Below, piece after piece: positions 42,801 to 50,695 of a DNA stretch of 64,000 nt. Under the pieces are notes generated by a model that did no database searches, was not told the DNA's origin, and saw nothing but the letters and a program-made list of their open reading frames with translations. A program made the translations under genes and the position numbers. Location: NCBI GenBank assembly GCA_028280805.1, contig JANQLB010000091.1, positions 1 to 64,000 on the forward strand, in the 5' to 3' direction. This DNA is from Tissierellales bacterium. Its GTDB lineage: Bacteria > Bacillota > Clostridia > Tissierellales > VENL01. Positions within the stretch are counted from its first letter, which is position 1. Each line of letters begins with the position of its first letter.

Positions 42801-42938
42801 TATTCCGGATAAATGATTCTTTATTTTTATTGAAAAATAATTATCTTTATAAAGTCTTTCAATTTTAAATCGAATTCTTCCAGGTATATACGATATTATA
42901 ACTGACTTATCTAAAGTTGTTGTAAATTGTTCCTGCAT
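39804..42938 (-). CDS. P2-type (Ca2+-type) ATPase with N-terminal HMA_2-like domain
   Basis: 1044 residues. Residues about 12-80 form the same cysteine-less domain as in the P1B-like neighbour (SYIPGRIRFKIERLY). After a linker of about 70 residues comes a full cation ATPase: MSISQIIDLLNTDELEGLS head, GDIIPADARLIE, DESSLTGES, AIPEGLTTVF in helix 4, CTDKTGTLTTGKM with Asp477, KGAPDIVL, MITGDHKKTA, MTGDGVNDAPA and NLITEGIPALSLG in helix 6. The helix 4 and 6 motifs match Ca2+/Mn2+ pumps. The head domain is unusual for this class and links it to the island. The ribosome site is AAGGAGGAAA. Confidence 0.9.
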   Translation of the reverse strand: MQEQFTTTLDKSVIISYIPGRIRFKIERLYKDNYFSIKIKNHLSGIDGIKQIKINNYSKSLLIYFDESKITVSMLKNKIQSYLLNYKTANYELIETKSKAAVTSISNPIEDLSVDEIVKSKNILSHRYYQNGIRKINPIQSNNSQRKKCINDQWHLMSISQIIDLLNTDELEGLSQEQAEILLSEIGLNEFENKKKKSFISNFLEQFDSFIVKLLLGASVVSAFLGQLGDSITIIVIVLLEAILGVWQNNKAEKSLEALKSYSASKSKVIRDCETHQIASSHLVPGDIILFEAGDIIPADARLIESSQLKIDESSLTGESEAVDKSYKISYSSPVTLGDRKNIVYMGTTVLKGTGKAVVLQTGRNTELGNIAKLIGDDKITKTPLQKDLDGLGKYITWACLGMCGGIMLSGIIGGQSFIHMLRTGVSLAIGAIPEGLTTVFTISLAFGVQRMAKKRAIIKRLPAVESLSCVDVICTDKTGTLTTGKMTVTEIETINKNYTVTGEGYSTKGDFYYNNFKVDVNNILTLNKLLTIGGLCNNASYKVKNNCLEILGDHTEGALLVAAYKADVNLEGFNCYTRVKEFAFDSEIKKMTVVCKDTDNNYTVNMKGAPDIVLSKCSKILDGKKVRQITKEDIDKIKKSICKMASKALRVIGFAYKDIDKFKECESAIENDLVFVGLAGMIDPPREHVKSAIKKCKKAGIKVIMITGDHKKTAEAVARQIKILDDKSIILTGEELDSLSDKELLENIDNVTVFARTSPHQKLRIVKALKQKDHIVAMTGDGVNDAPAIKEADIGIAMGKNGTNVTRESSSIILTDDNFITIVKAIEEGRGISGNVKKFLRYVLSGNVGEVLAIFLASIAGLPTPLIASQILMINLITEGIPALSLGVDPPNDNVMSQPPRNADKSIFDRKLLSKILSRGFMMGISTLGIYTSTLLVTGNLIKARTLAYANLITNQMFHVFDCRTAPLSKNKYVVPSVAISSSLLLATIYIPQLMGFFGTCALGLSDWLFILFMASFIGRLDYIKEQAAKLVQVRVKEQSALA

Positions 42939-43042
42939 TAATTTTCCTCCTTGCGTATAGTTGCTTTCAATATAGTATGGAGAAATGGATTAGATTATAT
43001 TCTACCAGAATCTATTTTTTTTAACACAAAATTAACATAAAC

Positions 43043-43074
43043 TTGACTTTTAATAAACCTTTGTTTTATATAAT
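43043..43074 (+). promoter_or_regulatory. Possible promoter of the right half of the island
   Basis: TTGACT (43043-43048) followed after 18-20 bases by overlapping TATATA/TATAAT (43067-43074), about 70 bases before the next gene. Confidence 0.5.
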
Positions 43075-43145
43075 TACATAATGTAAGGAAAAAATGAGGT
43101 TTTTAATATGAAAATCATTTACATTCTTAATAATGAGGTGCAGTG

Positions 43146-43784
43146 ATGGGTATTTTAAAAATCAATTATGTAGAAAATTTAATAAATAATATTAATATTT
43201 CTTTAAATGATGAAATAGATATGTATTTTGAAATTATAGAAAAAAATGCTCATAATTTTTATAATAATTCTAAATCAATTTACAACTTAGAAAAAATTGA
43301 AATTTTTTTAAACATATTACTTAATAAAAGTACTTATAAATTATTACAAACTTTAAATGAAAAAATTAAAATACATTTAAATGATAACTTTAATACAAAA
43401 AAGTTTAAATTAGACATTGATATAGAAAAACTTACTAAGTTCAAATGGAATAGTAGTTTAGAACAACAGTATAAGATTTCAGGTGTACTTAGTGAACAAA
43501 TTGAAAATCAGATTGATAATCTTATAAATATTAATATATCTAATAAATATTTAAATATTATTATTGATAGTTTATCTGAGAACATACGTATTGGTAGCAA
43601 AGTTTTAAAATATTTTGGACTTTCAAAAACAAATTTTCAAGAAAGACATAGAAATGATGCTGTAAAAAGAATGTCAGGAATTATATTAAATACTAAAATA
43701 AGATTAAAAAAAGAAATTAAAAATCAGCTTAATTGTGGTTTTATTTACGATAGAGAGATATATATTACGCAAAAAACTGCATAG
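43146..43784 (+). CDS. Hypothetical protein (212 aa) of the ATPase island
   Basis: 212 residues from an ATG five bases after GAGGTG. Mostly helical and extremely Asn/Ile/Lys-rich, with no membrane helix or known motif. Stretches such as NLINNINISLNDEIDMYF and IENQIDNLININISNKYL suggest coiled-coil or helical-bundle structure. Unrecognised. It is the first gene of the right-hand + strand group and has a terminator after it, so it may be expressed on its own. Confidence 0.65.
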   Translation: MGILKINYVENLINNINISLNDEIDMYFEIIEKNAHNFYNNSKSIYNLEKIEIFLNILLNKSTYKLLQTLNEKIKIHLNDNFNTKKFKLDIDIEKLTKFKWNSSLEQQYKISGVLSEQIENQIDNLININISNKYLNIIIDSLSENIRIGSKVLKYFGLSKTNFQERHRNDAVKRMSGIILNTKIRLKKEIKNQLNCGFIYDREIYITQKTA

Positions 43785-43799
43785 TTACTTTGCTAACTT

Positions 43800-43828
43800 G
43801 AACTTTGGTTTAATCAAAGTTCTTTTTT
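43800..43828 (+). terminator. Terminator
   Basis: GAACTTTG pairs with CAAAGTTC around GTTTAAT, followed by TTTTTT. Confidence 0.85.
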
Positions 43829-43919
43829 GTTTTTTTGAATAAATTTTTAATTTTTACCTATAATACTATTTAAGATTAAAAGGATTTTAAATATAATCAA
43901 GGTTTTAGGAGGGATTAAT

Positions 43920-44180
43920 ATCGAACCTTTAGGAATTTTATATGGAGTTGCAACTTTTTTGGGATTGAAAACCTTTAAAAAACCATTAAGAAAGGTCACA
44001 GTATATACTACAAGTCAGGTTTTTAAAGCCTTAGATTACTCAAAGGAAGCTTTTTATAATGCTAAAGAAGGATTTGAAGATATAATTGCAGAGGCTCATT
44101 ATGAAAATGTAAAACGTCATAATGAACTTAAACTAGAAAATAATCAAGGAGGAAATAAATTAAATGGGAGCACTAATTAA
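43920..44180 (+). CDS. Small membrane-anchor protein (86 aa), possible ATC start
   Basis: The AGGAGGG site (43907-43913) is correctly spaced only for an ATC at 43920. The first standard start in the frame is a TTG at 43959, which lacks a ribosome site and would cut the membrane segment. Read from 43920 the product has a hydrophobic stretch (LGILYGVATFLG), then basic and aromatic residues (KPLRKVTVYTTSQVFKAL) and a helical acidic tail (EGFEDIIAEAHYENVKRHN). The layout is anchor plus amphipathic helix, like other small proteins of this island. Confidence 0.62.
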   Translation: MEPLGILYGVATFLGLKTFKKPLRKVTVYTTSQVFKALDYSKEAFYNAKEGFEDIIAEAHYENVKRHNELKLENNQGGNKLNGSTN

Positions 44181-44247
44181 GTTTATTCTTATTGGAGCAG
44201 TATTTGTATTTAGCACAAGTTTTTTAAATGCTTTAGTAAATATGTAG
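44164..44247 (+). CDS. Single-helix membrane peptide (27 aa)
   Basis: 27 codons, MGALIKFILIGAVFVFSTSF then LNALVNM, almost wholly one membrane helix. AAGGAGG lies 11 bases upstream, and the gene overlaps the end of the previous gene by 17 bases. It ends 26 bases before the large membrane protein. Small but consistent with a translationally coupled gene. Confidence 0.55.
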   Translation: MGALIKFILIGAVFVFSTSFLNALVNM

Positions 44248-44272
44248 CCTTAAACAGAGGGAATGTATTAAT

Positions 44273-45631
44273 ATGGAAAACAACACGGTTATACCAGTAT
44301 TTAAAATTCCGGGCAGATTAAGAATTAAGGTTGAAGTAATATATAAAGACCGTGAAATGGCTATGGAAATTAAGAAAAATATTATTAGGAATAAAGATGT
44401 TTTTTTTGTAAAATATAATATTTTCACATCAAGCTTTTTAATTTTATATGATTATACAAAAAAAAATACAGATATAATGATAAAAGAAATTACAGAAATT
44501 ATCTATACTATTAACCAAGAACTAAGAAATAAGTACGATTCTGAGATTATCAATAATTTGGGCTTTATAGAAATGAACAGAAAAGATAATACAAACTTAA
44601 TATTAAAGATTTTATTAGGTGCAGGTAGTGCTTTATCTTATATACTTGGATTTAAATTTTTATCAGTATCTTTAATTATATTAGCCATATTAGATGCAGT
44701 ATTAAAAAAAATCATGGAAATTTATCTGCAAAAGACTGTAAATTGTGATATAGATATAAACTTATATAAAAAGAAGATATATCTAGATACAGAGTTTGAG
44801 TATTTTGATTTATACAAAGATATAAACACAGAATTAGATAAAGATATAAGACATAAGAAGTTATTAATAATAGGGTTATCATTAGTATTAAGCATAATTT
44901 TATGTTTTACTGGTAAAAACATCATGAGTATATTTGCTTTAATACTTTTATCATATTTAACACTTACGGCTTCTCAGTCTAAAACTTTATTTTACAGCTT
45001 TTTTAATCGTCAGATAAAGGATAATATTTTAGTTAAAGGATCTGGAAACTTAGAAAAGCTTGCAGATGTTAAAGAGGTAGTTTTTGTTACAGGTAAAAAA
45101 GAAATATTAAATCAATCATTAATTGAAAGGTTAAGAGAAATAGGGATTTTGGATATAAAAGCTGTTATATATAATAATGACCCACTAAGGCAATGGACTG
45201 AGGATTTAGGTGTTAAACATCTAAATATAAGTTCTGTAATGAGAAGGCTTAGAGTAGAGTCTGACAATGAAAAATCTAAAGGATATACAATGGTTATCTT
45301 TGATTCAGTTACGAATAAATATTATCATTATATCAACCATAAATCTGTAATTTGTGTAATGGTACTAAAACAGCTTTCTAATTCTGATTCATTTAATGAA
45401 TATTTAGCAATAGAAGAAAGTAGTATTCAAAGGCTGCCATATATTATTGACTTTTCAAAATATACTATGGAGAAAATATATCAAAATCACTTAGTATCCT
45501 TGTGGATTTTTACTATAGGAGTAATATTATCTTTTAGGAAATTTACAAGCTTAACTACGCATTTTGTTTTAAATTTAATAAGTAGAATAGTAATACTTTA
45601 TAATTCATTTAAAGTATTACAATATAACTAA
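44273..45631 (+). CDS. P-type ATPase-like membrane protein without catalytic core (pseudo-ATPase)
   Basis: 452 residues. The N-terminal domain (FKIPGRLRIKVEVIYKDRE, to about residue 80) is the third copy of the HMA_2-like head in this island. Hydrophobic pairs lie at about residues 108-145 and 200-235, then a soluble part (VKEVVFVTGKKEILNQSLIERLREIGI, in part) that resembles the P-domain style, and a last helix pair near the C-terminus. The DKTGT phosphorylation motif, the TGES actuator motif and GDGxND are all missing. It looks like an ATPase scaffold turned into a structural or regulatory protein. Family unrecognised. Confidence 0.68.
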   Translation: MENNTVIPVFKIPGRLRIKVEVIYKDREMAMEIKKNIIRNKDVFFVKYNIFTSSFLILYDYTKKNTDIMIKEITEIIYTINQELRNKYDSEIINNLGFIEMNRKDNTNLILKILLGAGSALSYILGFKFLSVSLIILAILDAVLKKIMEIYLQKTVNCDIDINLYKKKIYLDTEFEYFDLYKDINTELDKDIRHKKLLIIGLSLVLSIILCFTGKNIMSIFALILLSYLTLTASQSKTLFYSFFNRQIKDNILVKGSGNLEKLADVKEVVFVTGKKEILNQSLIERLREIGILDIKAVIYNNDPLRQWTEDLGVKHLNISSVMRRLRVESDNEKSKGYTMVIFDSVTNKYYHYINHKSVICVMVLKQLSNSDSFNEYLAIEESSIQRLPYIIDFSKYTMEKIYQNHLVSLWIFTIGVILSFRKFTSLTTHFVLNLISRIVILYNSFKVLQYN

Positions 45632-45655
45632 TGAATATATAGGCAGGTGATTGCA

Positions 45656-45892
45656 TTGCAGGATAAACAAGATATTCAAGAAAAACTTAATCAAGCTCAG
45701 TCGATATTGACTGACAATCTAAAGGAAAGTTTTGAATATATTCATGCTAATCCTCAAGATAAAAAAGATATGGTAGACATGTGGAGTAATTTTATCAGGC
45801 AACTTATAATTCAAGTTTATGAATTTAGTGATAAATACAATGAAAAAGATTTAATAAAGTCAATTACTAAAACTATAATGTTTGGTAGATAG
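45656..45892 (+). CDS. Small helical protein (78 aa) of the ATPase island
   Basis: 78 residues from a TTG five bases after AGGTGA; a GTG three codons upstream lies within that site. MQDKQDIQEKLNQAQSILTD continues into an amphipathic, acidic helical protein with no membrane segment. It lies between the pseudo-ATPase and the coiled-coil anchor protein in one operon. Unrecognised. Confidence 0.68.
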   Translation: MQDKQDIQEKLNQAQSILTDNLKESFEYIHANPQDKKDMVDMWSNFIRQLIIQVYEFSDKYNEKDLIKSITKTIMFGR

Positions 45893-45903
45893 GAGGTATA
45901 CTA

Positions 45904-46305
45904 ATGAAGTATTTAAAACCTTTTGGAACGCAGAGTTTTGTATTGGGAATAGGATTAGCTGCTTTAACCTATTTAATTGGTCCATCAGTAAAGCGTGGTG
46001 CAAGAAGTGTAGCAGTAAAAGGAATGCAGGGTGCTTTAATGGCAGGAGAAGCTGCTTCTAATGCAGTAGATACAGGAAAAGAAAAGGCATCATCTTTATT
46101 TCAAAATTTAATGAACAGAGGACACAATCACGAAGCTGAAATAATAGAGCGTAAGCAGCTCTTTAATAACATGATGAATGAAATGAAAGAAGAAAGACGT
46201 CAAAACAGAGAATTAATGCAAAGTATGCTTGAAACAATGCAAAGTATGCAAAAAGAAATTTCTTCAATAAAGAAAACAACTCCAAAAGATTCTTCAACTA
46301 AATAG
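45904..46305 (+). CDS. Membrane-anchored coiled-coil protein (133 aa)
   Basis: 133 residues. MKYLKPFGTQSFVLGIGLAA begins a glycine-containing membrane helix (residues about 10-27). A positively charged, Ala/Gly-rich segment follows (SVKRGARSVAVKGMQGALMAG). Then comes a long coiled coil with Gln/Met heptads (NMMNEMKEERRQNRELMQSM, LETMQSMQKEISSIKK). The head resembles that of the 62-residue protein at 39570. The shape suits a membrane-linked scaffold that surrounds or organises a compartment; that is inference. Last gene of the island. Confidence 0.75.
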   Translation: MKYLKPFGTQSFVLGIGLAALTYLIGPSVKRGARSVAVKGMQGALMAGEAASNAVDTGKEKASSLFQNLMNRGHNHEAEIIERKQLFNNMMNEMKEERRQNRELMQSMLETMQSMQKEISSIKKTTPKDSSTK

Positions 46306-46467
46306 AAATTTTATTAATAAGAATCAGCTCATATTATATGGGTTGATTTTTATTTAGAATAAAAGCAAAAGACTTCCATATAAAAACAATAATAATTTGA
46401 TATTGTTAATTATTATTTCTTTATGTATTATATATATTGTAATATAAATTATATAGAGGTGTAACTA

Positions 46468-47757
46468 ATGATAAAAAAGAACTACAATTTTTATAGATGG
46501 AGTATTTGGGGTATTTTAGTTATATCATTTGTTACTGTGTTTTTTCACAGGCTTTCAATGGGAGCTGTGGCAGATGATTTAAATAGGGAATTAGGAATAA
46601 GTGGTGTAATATTAGGTAATCTTACATCTATGACCTTTTATTCATATGCTTTAATGCAAATCCCTGTAGGTATTATGGTTGATACTATCGGAGTAAGAAA
46701 GATATGTTCCATAGGAATGGCAGTTACTGCTATAGGTTCAGTAATGTTTGGATTTTCACAGGGTATATTATTAGCATATATTTCACGTTTTATTATAGGA
46801 ATAGGAACTTCAGCAATTGTGGTTTCAATTATGAAGGTTCAGGCACAATGGTTTAGTCCAAGAAAATTTTCAACACTCTCCGGCATAACTTCCTTTTGTG
46901 GTAATGTAGGAGTATTATTAGCAACATTTCCTCTTACTTATTTAGTATTATCAATAGGATGGAGGAGTACCTTCTTTATGCTTGGGATTGTAACTATTAT
47001 AATAGCATGTGGTATATATATTATTGTGAGGGATAATCCGGAAGAACTTGGATTTGAATCAGTACACAAAAGTGAAAGTAATAAAGACTTAAAAAGAGGA
47101 ATATTAGATGTAATTAAGAATAAGTATACATGGTCTAATTTTATTGTGATTTTTTCTTTGGTTGGTTCTACAACTGCATTATTAGGATTATGGGGAATCC
47201 CTTATATTAGTCAGGTTTACTCAATAACTAAACAAAAAGCATCGTGGTATCTGTCTTTTATCTCATTTGGTTTTATTATAGCAGCACCTATAGTAGGAAA
47301 ACTGTCAGATTTTTTAGGAGGTGAAATAAAGAAAATTCTTTATGTTACTACAATTACATTTACTATGGTATGGATATATATTTTAATCGTTTTTGACGGT
47401 AAGCCGCCCATTAAACACCTTCCTGTTCTGTTCTTTATCTTAGGACTGTGTGTTATAACTCATATTTTGTTATTTACTAATGTAAAAGAGGTTAACAATA
47501 TGAGTTTTTCAGGTATAGCTACTGCTGTTGTAAACGTAGGAGAGTTTATCGGAAGTGCACTAATAAGTCTTCTCATAGGATTAGTACTAGAGAATAACTG
47601 GTGTGGGCAGATCATAGACGGAGTAAAAATCTATAGCTTAAATGACTATAAAACAGCTTTTATTTTTATGATTGGAGCAGGAATTATTAGTATCTTTGGA
47701 GTTTTTGCTATGAAAGATGTTAAAGAACATAGTACACACAAGCAGTTAAATAATTAG
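46468..47757 (+). CDS. MFS transporter (organic anion/glucarate-type layout)
   Basis: 429 residues with twelve helices. MFS blocks are VDTIGVRKICSIGMAVTAIG between helices 2 and 3 and RFIIGIGTSAIVVSIMKVQAQWF (in part), plus ITSFCGNVGVLLATFPLTYLV. The style (YxFYRWSIWG start, RLSMGAVADDLNRELGIS) resembles nitrate/organic anion or hexuronate MFS proteins. The substrate is unknown. It is followed by a small LiaF-like membrane gene 13 bases later. Start ATG after AGAGGTG. Confidence 0.87.
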   Translation: MIKKNYNFYRWSIWGILVISFVTVFFHRLSMGAVADDLNRELGISGVILGNLTSMTFYSYALMQIPVGIMVDTIGVRKICSIGMAVTAIGSVMFGFSQGILLAYISRFIIGIGTSAIVVSIMKVQAQWFSPRKFSTLSGITSFCGNVGVLLATFPLTYLVLSIGWRSTFFMLGIVTIIIACGIYIIVRDNPEELGFESVHKSESNKDLKRGILDVIKNKYTWSNFIVIFSLVGSTTALLGLWGIPYISQVYSITKQKASWYLSFISFGFIIAAPIVGKLSDFLGGEIKKILYVTTITFTMVWIYILIVFDGKPPIKHLPVLFFILGLCVITHILLFTNVKEVNNMSFSGIATAVVNVGEFIGSALISLLIGLVLENNWCGQIIDGVKIYSLNDYKTAFIFMIGAGIISIFGVFAMKDVKEHSTHKQLNN

Positions 47758-47770
47758 AGGGGGAATATTT

Positions 47771-48247
47771 ATGAGAAAATCAGATTATTTTGTTGGTTTA
47801 ATATTTATCATTATAGGTGGAGTGTTTTTATTAAGTAATTTTGGATATATTGATATCAATATTAATATTGCAGACCATTGGCCGTTAGCCTTAATTATTC
47901 CGGGGCTATTATTTGAACTAGGATATTTTGCTAAAAGAGAAGATCCGGGATTATTAGTACCGGGTGGAATTTTGTTAACTTATGGAGCACTTTTTTACTT
48001 AAACATTTTTTATGGATGGAATTTGATGTCACAATTTTGGCCTGTATTTCCTATGGGTGTAGCAATTGGTCTTTTTCAGCTTTATTTATTTGATGATAGA
48101 GATAAAGATTTATTAATTGCAGTTGGAATTATTGCTGGATTTTCTTTGGTTGCATTTTCTTTTACGGTAGATTTTTTAAATTTTGGTCTGGTTGCAGGAA
48201 TTGCTTTGGTTTTATTAGGAGCTTATATGGTATTTAGGAAAAAATAA
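47771..48247 (+). CDS. LiaF-type transmembrane domain protein
   Basis: 158 residues with five to six short helices. The opening (YFVGLIFIIIGGVFLLSNFGYI) and the paired GLLFELGY / GAYMVFRKK segments match the LiaI-LiaF/DUF5668-like membrane domain. There is no C-terminal soluble LiaF part. In Bacillus such proteins sit with cell-envelope stress systems, but here it follows an MFS gene. Ribosome site GAGGGGG. Function unassigned. Confidence 0.72.
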   Translation: MRKSDYFVGLIFIIIGGVFLLSNFGYIDININIADHWPLALIIPGLLFELGYFAKREDPGLLVPGGILLTYGALFYLNIFYGWNLMSQFWPVFPMGVAIGLFQLYLFDDRDKDLLIAVGIIAGFSLVAFSFTVDFLNFGLVAGIALVLLGAYMVFRKK

Positions 48248-48259
48248 TTTTATCCGACT

Positions 48260-48278
48260 GAACTGAGTCTTACTTTAT
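48260..48278 (+). repeat. Dispersed repeat core, copy at 48 kb
   Basis: GAACTGAGTCTTACTTTAT, identical to the core at 54051-54069 and one mismatch from 204-222. It lies between the LiaF-like gene and the radical SAM gene. Confidence 0.8.
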
Positions 48279-48301
48279 TTAGTAATTTGGAGGATATATA
48301 A

Positions 48302-49258
48302 TTGAATGAAGAAGAATTTTACAGGGTTTACTCAAAGTATTTACAAAGAAAATATGGAGAGAAGGTTTATAAGCTTCCCATAAATTTACCTGTTACCTGT
48401 CCTAATAGAGATGGATGTGTAGGTACAGGCGGATGTATATTTTGTGGAGAAGTGGGTGCCGGATTTGAAAATCTTTCAAATACAATCAGCGTAAGAGAAC
48501 AGCTTAAAAAAAACATGGACTACATAAGGAGACGATACAACGCTCATAAGTTTATAGCATATTTTCAGAATTTTACTAACACTTATACAGATATTGACAC
48601 TTTTAAAATGTATATACAAGAAGCTGTTGTTGAAGATATTGTTGAAATTTCAATATCTACGAGACCAGATTGTATTTCAGACAGATATTTAAAATTTCTA
48701 TCTGACATTAAGAAAAATCATAAAATTGAAATAACTGTTGAATTAGGGTTACAGACTGTTAATTATCATACCTTAGAAAAAGTTAACAGAGGACATACTT
48801 TAGGAGAGTTTTTAGATAGTTTTATAAGAATTAAAAAATTTGGTTTTGAAGTCTGTACCCACTTAATTCTCAATCTTCCATGGGATAATATGACAGATGT
48901 AGTGGAAAACTCTAAAGTACTATCTGCATTATCAGTAGATTCTGTTAAGCTTCATTCACTATATGTTGTTAAAAATACTATCTTGGAAGATATGCTTATT
49001 AACAATGAAATTAAATTAATTTCTAAGGACGAATATGTAAAACGCGTTATTACTTTTTTAGAGTATCTCAATAAAGATATTGTAGTACAAAGGCTCATTG
49101 GTAGAGCTCCACAGGATAACACAATCTTTGTAAATTGGAATACCAGTTGGTGGAAGATAAAGGACGAAATAATATCTAAAATGCACAAAAAGCAAACATA
49201 TCAAGGTATTAAATGTGATTATCTCAACGGGAAAGCTTTAAATCAATTTAGAAAATAA
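48302..49258 (+). CDS. Radical SAM protein of the TIGR01212 (YtqA) family
   Basis: 318 residues from a TTG eight bases after GGAGG. The Fe-S cysteines lie in CPNRDGCVGTGGCIFCG (residues about 33-50), followed by SISTRPDCISD, VELGLQTVNYHTLEKVNRGH and LILNLPWDN (a radical SAM Elp3-like layout). TIGR01212 proteins are widespread with no settled substrate; Elp3-like tRNA modification is one possibility. The loop between cluster cysteines is that of this family and not of standard CxxxCxxC. Monocistronic. Confidence 0.9.
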   Translation: MNEEEFYRVYSKYLQRKYGEKVYKLPINLPVTCPNRDGCVGTGGCIFCGEVGAGFENLSNTISVREQLKKNMDYIRRRYNAHKFIAYFQNFTNTYTDIDTFKMYIQEAVVEDIVEISISTRPDCISDRYLKFLSDIKKNHKIEITVELGLQTVNYHTLEKVNRGHTLGEFLDSFIRIKKFGFEVCTHLILNLPWDNMTDVVENSKVLSALSVDSVKLHSLYVVKNTILEDMLINNEIKLISKDEYVKRVITFLEYLNKDIVVQRLIGRAPQDNTIFVNWNTSWWKIKDEIISKMHKKQTYQGIKCDYLNGKALNQFRK

Positions 49259-49349
49259 TACAATATTCAAACAATTAAAAAAATTTTAAAGGAAAGTATT
49301 AAACTTCATAGAATATATATAATATAAGAATAGTTGGAGGGTGATAACA

Positions 49350-49757
49350 ATGATAAAGTTTGTTAGCGGTGCTAGAGGTACAGGTAAGACAAAGAGGTTA
49401 ATTGATATGGCTAATAATGATGCGGAGCAGATAGCTGGAAAAGTCGTTTTCATTGATGCAGATAATAGTCATATGTTACACCTTAATCACAAAGTAAGAT
49501 ATATTAATGCCATGGAGTACAATATTGACAATATTGATACTTTCCGTGGCTTTTTATGTGGAATTATTGCAGAGGACTATGATGTAGAAAAAATTTATAT
49601 TGACGGATTCTGCAAGATAATAGATGTTACTTCCGAAGAACTTCAAGGTTTAATAAAAAGGAAGATTCACAAATATAATATAAACTTTATAATAAGTATA
49701 GATTCAGATTTAATAAAGTTACCGGAGGAAATGAAGGATCTAGTTATTCAATACTAG
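49350..49757 (+). CDS. Small P-loop ATPase-like protein
   Basis: 135 residues from an ATG after GGAGGGTGA; a GTG at 49341 lies inside that site. A Walker A motif is visible at residues about 6-13 (GARGTGKT), with a VVFIDAD strand, and a probable Walker B at IYIDGF near residue 88. It is very short for a P-loop protein and has no partner domain. Similar small ATPase-like proteins occur in Clostridia with unknown role. A terminator follows. Confidence 0.75.
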   Translation: MIKFVSGARGTGKTKRLIDMANNDAEQIAGKVVFIDADNSHMLHLNHKVRYINAMEYNIDNIDTFRGFLCGIIAEDYDVEKIYIDGFCKIIDVTSEELQGLIKRKIHKYNINFIISIDSDLIKLPEEMKDLVIQY

Positions 49758-49767
49758 GGGATACACA

Positions 49768-49806
49768 GTACAGTTCTCTCATATTTTTAAAGAACTGTAC
49801 TTTTTT
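49768..49806 (+). terminator. Terminator
   Basis: GTACAGTTCT pairs with AGAACTGTAC across a 13-base loop, followed by TTTTTT. Confidence 0.88.
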
Positions 49807-49849
49807 CTTTAGAAGAAAACCATAGAATATAATTTTTGGAGGAAAACCA

Positions 49850-50515
49850 ATGAATAAATTATATAAAGCTTTTTGTTCATGGAGCGGAGGAAAAGATTCA
49901 TGTCTTTCTCTTTATAGAGCGTTAAGAGAAGGCATCGAGGTAAAATATTTATTTACTATGTTTACAGAAGATGGTTTAAGGTCAAGAGGACATGGTATTA
50001 AGCAGGATATTATAAAAAAATATGCAGAACTTTTTGATATGAATCTTATTTATGGAGAAGCAACGTGGCAGGATTATGAAGATGTATTTAAAGAAAAAAT
50101 GACACTGCTTGAGAAACAAGGAGTAAATATGGGCATATTTGGAGATATCGATTTAATGGAACATAGAGAATGGGTAGTTAAAGCATGTAGTCATACGGAT
50201 ATTGAAGTTTACCATCCACTTTGGCAGGAAGATAGAAGAAAGATAATTGAAGAATTTATTGACTTAGGCTTTAAAGCTGTTGTTGTTTCAATAAATGGTG
50301 ACGTTATGCCAAAAGATTACTTAGGAAGAGTTTTTGATAAGTCTTTAATAAATGAATTTGAAGATTTAGGCATAGATGCTTGTGGAGAAAATGGTGAGTT
50401 TCATACAGTAGTAATTGACGGACCAATTTTTAAAGAGCCTTTAAAATTAAAGCAAAAAGCTATTATAAAAGTTCAGAATTATTGGATGCTTGATTTAGAT
50501 TTAGATATAAAATAA
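49850..50515 (+). CDS. Dph6-related ATP pyrophosphatase (alpha hydrolase)
   Basis: 221 residues. The PP-loop SWSGGKDSCLSLYRAL (residues about 9-25) marks the adenine nucleotide alpha-hydrolase superfamily. GDIDLMEHREWV, YHPLWQEDRRKII and ACGENGEFHTVVIDGPIF match the diphthine-ammonia-ligase-related (MJ0570-type) branch. Bacteria lack diphthamide, so the substrate here is something else. Monocistronic with GGAGGAAAA. Confidence 0.9.
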   Translation: MNKLYKAFCSWSGGKDSCLSLYRALREGIEVKYLFTMFTEDGLRSRGHGIKQDIIKKYAELFDMNLIYGEATWQDYEDVFKEKMTLLEKQGVNMGIFGDIDLMEHREWVVKACSHTDIEVYHPLWQEDRRKIIEEFIDLGFKAVVVSINGDVMPKDYLGRVFDKSLINEFEDLGIDACGENGEFHTVVIDGPIFKEPLKLKQKAIIKVQNYWMLDLDLDIK

Positions 50516-50629
50516 ATGAGTATTTAGATTACTTGACGGTTAAAAGCAGATAACCTGTTTATGTAAAATTCATTTAAAATCGTATCTTAGTGTGAAATTA
50601 CTGCAGGTAAAAAATCAAAGAATATTTAA

Positions 50630-50695
50630 AAGAGTCACTCCTTATGTCATGAAATGATTTAAGTTAAAAAACTAAACATTAAAGGAGTGACTCTT
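50630..50695. repeat. 14-bp perfect inverted repeat, IS remnant
   Basis: AAGAGTCACTCCTT (50630-50643) and AAGGAGTGACTCTT (50682-50695) form a perfect 14-bp inverted repeat around 38 bases. The right arm carries AAGGAG as the ribosome site of the decayed frame that follows. Such hairpins at a transposase start limit read-through translation in some insertion sequences. Confidence 0.7.

Noticed and set aside
37439..46305. R-x8-G ferrosome signature in the head domains
   Set aside because: I looked for this spacing near the PGR motifs and did not find a convincing match, so the ferrosome link rests on architecture only.
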